Shown piece after piece: positions 59,837 through 64,000 of a DNA stretch of 64,000 bases (its first letter is position 1; every line of letters begins with the position of its first letter). Source of the stretch: Conidiobolus coronatus NRRL 28638. Lineage: Eukaryota > Entomophthoromycota > Entomophthoromycetes > Entomophthorales > Conidiobolaceae. A program made the translations under genes and the position numbers. The notes beneath the pieces are model-generated. The model saw nothing but the letters and a program-made list of their open reading frames with translations. It did no database searches and was not told where the DNA came from. The stretch is taken from NCBI GenBank assembly GCA_001566745.1, contig KQ964565.1, forward strand, positions 12,666 through 76,665, given 5' to 3'.

Positions 59837-62047
59837 TTAAGATTTTCTATTATAGTTTCTTCTGCTTTGCCTTATGTTTAATGTATTTTCAATACGCTCA
59901 TCACACCTAATACACCCTATGTAGTTAGATGAGCCGAGAAAGCGCGCAATATCAGTATCTGAAATTGTCCACGATAAGCGGTTAACTTTAAGATTAGGAG
60001 CAATTTGAAGGCACCCAGGGCAAATCTCATCAGACACTTCAATGTTTGATATAGGTGAAGTATCCATCCAGATAGAATATTTACAAGAAGGAAACGATTG
60101 GCAGCCAACGAACCACTTACCATTATTGTTGCGTATAACCATGTTACATGAGCAGTTAGGACAATTCATAACGGGTTTGGAGATTTTGAAAACTGTGGAA
60201 GCCAATGAATTTATATTTATAGACTTTTCCAGCGTAAAAAATTTGTTTAATTCGTTAATTAGGATGGGTAAATTTTCAAATGATTTAATAAACATTTCTT
60301 TATACATTGAAAGAGAATCAGCTAGAACTCTTTCATGTTGCAAACTCCCATCACACACCATTTTTAGTTGCTGTTCAAGTTGTCTTCTTAATAAAGGCTT
60401 AGTCAAAGATCTTTCTAATCCGATATTGTTGTAACCTTCAACCAGCCCAATTCCCAATTTTGAAGGCATAAAAAGCTGCTGAGAATTTTCCCTATATGCA
60501 TATTTTCTATCCAATATCTTCTTAATATGATCTTGAATAGTTGCATCGGTTCCAATTTGATTCTGATCCATTAAGCTAATTAACTCGGCTTCCGTAAGCA
60601 GTTTAGGAGCCGATGTAATACCTTCGCGAAGTTCAAAAATAGTAGGGGTAAAAATTTCGCCATAGTTTAGATTTGGAATGGTTTTAGCATTCCATTTTTC
60701 ATAGGTATATACACCAAGGTAGTTTTTCTCAAAGATTGTCAATCCTGACGTTGTGAAAATTTCGCCCGCAATATCAACTTCAAAATCAGTTTGAGATCCT
60801 TTAGCGTCGTCTGAGCAACAGGCAAGAAACCTTCTTGTTATAAATTCGTAGATCTTCTTACTATTCCCTTCTAAATTTACTACTTGAGCAGTTGGGTGAA
60901 TTGGAGGATGAGAGTTATCATTGTTTTTTCCCTTTCGTGGTTCTCTAAACTTTCCTCCACTAATAAGAGAATTGGCAAATTTACCCCACTGAGGATGAGT
61001 TAATTGTTTTTCTATTAGAGGCTTAAATTCAAAATTAGGAGTGTATTGATCTGTTTCTGTTCTCGGGTAGCTTATAAATCCCTTATTGTATAAACTTTCC
61101 GCAATCATCATGGTTTCATCGGATGAGATTTTTAATATTTTACTTGCCGCTTTTTGAAGCTCGACAGTAGTTAGAGGTAGGGGTTTCCACTTGGATGTGG
61201 GCTTCTCTTTTTTTAAAATAACTTTGGCTGTAGGCTCAGTCATGCAGCATTCATAAAGTATAACTGCTGTAAAATAATCAAATAGTTTATTTCGCTTCCA
61301 TTTAAACTCGATGTTTTCTTGTTTTGTATAACTAAAGAATATGTACCAAAAGTTTTCAGGAATAAATGATTTTGCCTTTTCATATTGATCAACTATAAAG
61401 CCGAGGGTAGGAAATTGACAAGAACCATAACTGATAATATCTTTATCCAGTTCAGGGAATGCTGCCTTAAGGGATAGTGTTTGAAATCTAGTTAAAGAAG
61501 CTCCGATTCTTAAGTCTATAATCATTCTTATGTTTACAGCTTGAGCTTGCAAAATATCTATTGTTATAGGAGATTTACACGCATTGTGGATATGACTGGG
61601 TTGAACGACACTGTATTTAGCGCGGTATACTATTATATTAGAATTCGCTTTTTTGCAAATATTTGCAATTTCTTCTCCAATGTTTTCTCCTTCTCTATCA
61701 CAATCGGTCCATATTATTAATATTTGAGCTCTTCTAGCCTCTGTTAAAAGATTTTTCTCGACGTTTTTCATTTCTTTAGAAACTAACTTTTGAACGGGTG
61801 TTTCAAATAAAAATAAAGGTTGGCAAGATAACCACTTGTTGTAGGGCGCAATAAAATCTAAAGTCATTATATGGCCTCTGATAGAAGTCATAGTAAATAA
61901 ACAGCTTTTATTTTGAAATTGATAATTAAAATCCCAGTTAGCGCAATATTGGTCAAGGCCATCTCTTCTGTTGGCGGTTCCCTGAGATAAAATTTTTGAC
62001 AATTCGGTAGCCATTGATGGCTTTTCTGCAACACATAATACTCTCAT
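59837..62047 (-). CDS. TOP3: DNA topoisomerase III (type IA)
   Basis: With a RecQ helicase (Sgs1/BLM) and Rmi1 it dissolves double Holliday junctions and decatenates DNA in the nucleus. The 736 residues start at ATG with VLCVAEKPSMATELSKIL, the Toprim Lys, then IWTDCDREGENIGEEI with the metal-binding DxDxxE. The catalytic tyrosine is Tyr327 in KGFISYPRTETDQY. NSHPPIHPT and DLRIGASLTR are the other IA signatures. The C-terminus holds two Cys4 zinc fingers (CPNCSCNMVIRNN...CQSFPSC and CPGC...CIRC) as in Top3-alpha. The length is close to metazoan/yeast enzymes (650-1000). It diverges from the aldehyde dehydrogenase across an 88-base spacer. Intact, intronless. Confidence 0.97.
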   Translation of the reverse strand: MRVLCVAEKPSMATELSKILSQGTANRRDGLDQYCANWDFNYQFQNKSCLFTMTSIRGHIMTLDFIAPYNKWLSCQPLFLFETPVQKLVSKEMKNVEKNLLTEARRAQILIIWTDCDREGENIGEEIANICKKANSNIIVYRAKYSVVQPSHIHNACKSPITIDILQAQAVNIRMIIDLRIGASLTRFQTLSLKAAFPELDKDIISYGSCQFPTLGFIVDQYEKAKSFIPENFWYIFFSYTKQENIEFKWKRNKLFDYFTAVILYECCMTEPTAKVILKKEKPTSKWKPLPLTTVELQKAASKILKISSDETMMIAESLYNKGFISYPRTETDQYTPNFEFKPLIEKQLTHPQWGKFANSLISGGKFREPRKGKNNDNSHPPIHPTAQVVNLEGNSKKIYEFITRRFLACCSDDAKGSQTDFEVDIAGEIFTTSGLTIFEKNYLGVYTYEKWNAKTIPNLNYGEIFTPTIFELREGITSAPKLLTEAELISLMDQNQIGTDATIQDHIKKILDRKYAYRENSQQLFMPSKLGIGLVEGYNNIGLERSLTKPLLRRQLEQQLKMVCDGSLQHERVLADSLSMYKEMFIKSFENLPILINELNKFFTLEKSININSLASTVFKISKPVMNCPNCSCNMVIRNNNGKWFVGCQSFPSCKYSIWMDTSPISNIEVSDEICPGCLQIAPNLKVNRLSWTISDTDIARFLGSSNYIGCIRCDERIENTLNIRQSRRNYNRKS

Positions 62048-62091
62048 TTTTACTAGTGTTTATTTACTATTAATACATTTTTTTAATTTAA

Positions 62092-62125
62092 AAATTAATA
62101 AGTTAATAAAATTAATAAGTTAATA
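62092..62125. repeat. 17-bp tandem duplication in the Top3/ALDH promoter
   Basis: aaattaataagttaata occurs twice in contact, ending 10 bases before the ATG of the aldehyde dehydrogenase gene, inside the 88-bp divergent promoter shared with Top3. Confidence 0.95.
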
Positions 62126-62135
62126 AAAAAATATA

Positions 62136-63530
62136 ATGAGTACTTTTACCACTATTTCACCTAACACTCTACAACCTATTCAAACAGAAAAGTTTGCCAG
62201 TAACGAAGAGTTGGACAATATTACCAAAAATTCACACGAAGCTTTTTTGAAATGGAGAAAAGTCAGCTTAGAAGAGCGTATCAAAATAGTTAAACAATTT
62301 ATCGAAGCTTTTAGGGCTCAAGAGGAGGAAGTTGCTAGGGATATCGCAACTACAATGGGAAGACCTATTCGTTACTGCAAGGGCGAAGTGGATACTACTA
62401 TCAAAAGAATAGAAACTTTTATTGAAATCGCACAAAGGAAGTTGAAGCCTTTTACAACCCACGGGGGTGATGGTGACCAGTTCCACATGTTCATTCAAAG
62501 GGTCCCTATCGGTAGTGTGCTTTTAATTACCCCCTGGAACTTTCCGTTTTTAACCTCCGTCAACGGTGTTATTCCGAATATTTTGGCAGGCAACTCCGTT
62601 ATTTTAAAGTCTTCACCCCAAACACCCAACGTAGGCAAGTTTTATGAATTAGCTTTTTCTAAAACAGATATTTTAAAGGGTGTTTTCCAATATGTTCATT
62701 TAGATGAATATGGGGTTGAACGCTGTATTAAAAATGAAAATATTAAATTTGTTAACTTTACCGGTTCCGTTAAAAATGGTAAATTAGTTAAAAAACTTTG
62801 TGGTGACCGCTTAATCAACTGCTGTCTTGAACTCGGTGGTAAAGATGCGGCTTACGTAAGAGGGGATATTGATGTTAACTTCGCAACAGAAGAGCTCGTA
62901 GATGGGGCTATTTTCAACAATGGGCAGAGTTGCTGCTCAATTGAGAGAATTTACGTTCACGAGTCTGTTTACGACCAGTTCACCCAAAAGTTCGCACAAT
63001 TGGCTCAAAATTATAAATTGGGTGATGCCTTGGATGTTCAAACTACCCTCGGACCATTGGTTTCTAAGCACCAGGCTGAATTCGTTAGAAGTCAAATTAA
63101 AGAAGCTATCTCTTTGGGTGCTAAAGATTTAATCGATCATTCCAAATTTCCCTTAGATAAGCCTGGCAGCAATTATTTATCTCCTCACGTTCTCGTTGAC
63201 GTCGACCACAGAATGTCATTTATGAGAGACGAATCATTCGCCCCTGTAGTTGGTATCATGAAGGTTAAATCTGATATCGAAGCCATTGAGCTAATGAACG
63301 ACAGCGAATTTGGCTTAACTCTTTCAGTATGGACCGAAGACGAATCAAAATTCTTAGAAATTGCCCAAAGATTGGACACCGGAACAGTGTTTATGAACCG
63401 CTGCGACTACCCCGACCCCAGTTTAGCTTGGGTTGGCGTTAAGAACTCAGGTTTAGGCTGTACTATGGGTGAAGTTGGATTTGAAGGGATTACGAGACCT
63501 ATGAGTTTCCACCTAAAACGTAAAGTTTAA
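62136..63530 (+). CDS. NAD(P)-dependent aldehyde dehydrogenase
   Basis: Oxidises aldehydes to acids. The 464 residues begin MSTFTTISPNTLQPIQTEKF and include SVLLITPWNFPFLT (cofactor region), VNFTGSVKNGKLVKKLC, the general base Glu232 in CLELGGKDAAYV and the nucleophile Cys266 in NNGQSCCSIERIYVHE, followed by DESFAPVVGIMKVKSD (EEPFGP-like). The sequence TISP..L.PI at the start and the APxVGIMKV block are as in the group of succinate-semialdehyde-like / uncharacterised ALDHs of Uga2/YneI size, so the substrate is open. Highly expressed-type codons are more frequent than in neighbours. Intact, single frame. Confidence 0.95.
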   Translation: MSTFTTISPNTLQPIQTEKFASNEELDNITKNSHEAFLKWRKVSLEERIKIVKQFIEAFRAQEEEVARDIATTMGRPIRYCKGEVDTTIKRIETFIEIAQRKLKPFTTHGGDGDQFHMFIQRVPIGSVLLITPWNFPFLTSVNGVIPNILAGNSVILKSSPQTPNVGKFYELAFSKTDILKGVFQYVHLDEYGVERCIKNENIKFVNFTGSVKNGKLVKKLCGDRLINCCLELGGKDAAYVRGDIDVNFATEELVDGAIFNNGQSCCSIERIYVHESVYDQFTQKFAQLAQNYKLGDALDVQTTLGPLVSKHQAEFVRSQIKEAISLGAKDLIDHSKFPLDKPGSNYLSPHVLVDVDHRMSFMRDESFAPVVGIMKVKSDIEAIELMNDSEFGLTLSVWTEDESKFLEIAQRLDTGTVFMNRCDYPDPSLAWVGVKNSGLGCTMGEVGFEGITRPMSFHLKRKV

Positions 63531-64000
63531 GTTATAATTAAATATAGTAATATTTAAAGTATTATGGGTTATTCGGCCTATAGTTTCTTGAGTGTTTCCA
63601 AGCTCTCTTGCGTCTGTGTCCAACTAACGCTTTAAGATATTTGTAGTTGGAGCTAAAGAGATTCTCGCCCATATCCTCAAAACCTCATCCATAACTTTAA
63701 CCAAACGTCCAAGCCTTCAATTAAGCTTAATTCCAGCCCTGTGGCTAGATCTTTCAGCTTAAAACCTTCTGAGTTGAAGTCATCTGAATTGAAGCCTTCC
63801 GAGCAAACTTCAAAGTTTCTTCCAAGTCAACGTCGGCGAGGGTCTATAATTCGTGGGCCATACTCCTAATACAACAGGGTATAACACTTTTATCGGATTA
63901 CAAAGTTGTTTTCAGTTAATCTCTTCTGAGCATCGTTTCTAAAATGATTCAATTATTGCTACTTTCCAGGGTTAAATCTGGGGTTGTTATTGAATAGTGT
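63531..64000. other. Right edge, no gene recognised
   Basis: 470 bases downstream of the aldehyde dehydrogenase. A short quasi-repeat (cttctgagttgaagtcatct then gaattgaagccttccgag) occurs around 63,768-63,805. No reading frame of note. Confidence 0.45.

Noticed and set aside
1-64000. CRISPR array, bacterial operon or prophage
   Set aside because: No regularly spaced repeats were found, and the gene content is eukaryotic (CPSF30, Ku70, NPRL2, Top3-alpha with zinc fingers).

Overview
The window looks like a contig from an intron-poor, AT-rich early-diverging fungus. The genes that can be named are fungal housekeeping genes: Ku70, CPSF30/Yth1, NPRL2, DNA topoisomerase III, an Egt1-type ergothioneine enzyme, L-threonine aldolase, a DEAD-box helicase and a C1/dysferlin-domain Pex24-like protein. 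Nearly all are single uninterrupted reading frames, including one of 1953 codons. Short intergenic spacers, intronless genes and high AT would suit Kickxellomycotina/Zoopagomycota-type fungi such as insect-gut Harpellales, but the placement is an inference from gene content and no marker here settles it. No rRNA, confident tRNA or CRISPR array was seen.

The layout is patchy. From 1 to about 14,000 the DNA is mostly genomic debris: a nuclease-like ORF (632-1168), an STI1 fragment, a PP2C fragment, a glycosidase-like fragment lying head to head with a broken serpin, which runs in frame into an Nsp1/NUP62 C-terminus, Ty3/gypsy relics, an intact membrane glycosyltransferase-like gene (9392-10591) and a decayed non-LTR retrotransposon (about 11,400-13,150). 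From 14,110 to 19,253 comes an intact cluster: dihydroxyacetone kinase, kynurenine-type aminotransferase and NPRL2 (with one frameshift in a T7 run). From 19,320 to 22,434 there is a second LINE relic plus unplaced fragments. From 22,532 to 28,393 lies a giant nucleotidyltransferase-ankyrin protein. From 28,400 to 35,400 retroelement relics and degenerate sequence dominate, with one intact GNAT acetyltransferase (30,683-31,195). From 35,536 to 40,960 a C1/Pex24-type gene precedes truncated pieces, including an SF3B3 piece. From 41,090 to 44,299 Ku70, a coiled-coil membrane protein and CPSF30 sit tightly packed. From 44,340 to 49,460 a nitroreductase gene is embedded in orphan or virus-like fragments and a second nuclease-like relic. 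From 50,200 to 63,530 the density is highest: DEAD-box helicase, Egt1-like, threonine aldolase, alpha/beta hydrolase, FAD oxidoreductase, Top3 and aldehyde dehydrogenase.

Functionally the intact genes cover central metabolism (glycerol/dihydroxyacetone, tryptophan catabolism, glycine supply, aldehyde detoxification, thiol-histidine redox chemistry), DNA repair (Ku70, Top3), RNA 3' processing (CPSF30), nutrient signalling (NPRL2/GATOR1) and organelle functions. They do not form a single pathway or operon. The points most worth following are the nucleotidyltransferase-ankyrin protein with all acidic catalytic motifs retained, the Egt1-like enzyme whose methyltransferase half has lost its SAM-binding signature, the serpin-nucleoporin junction, and a recurrent pattern of short (10-27 bp) tandem duplications, two of which break reading frames.
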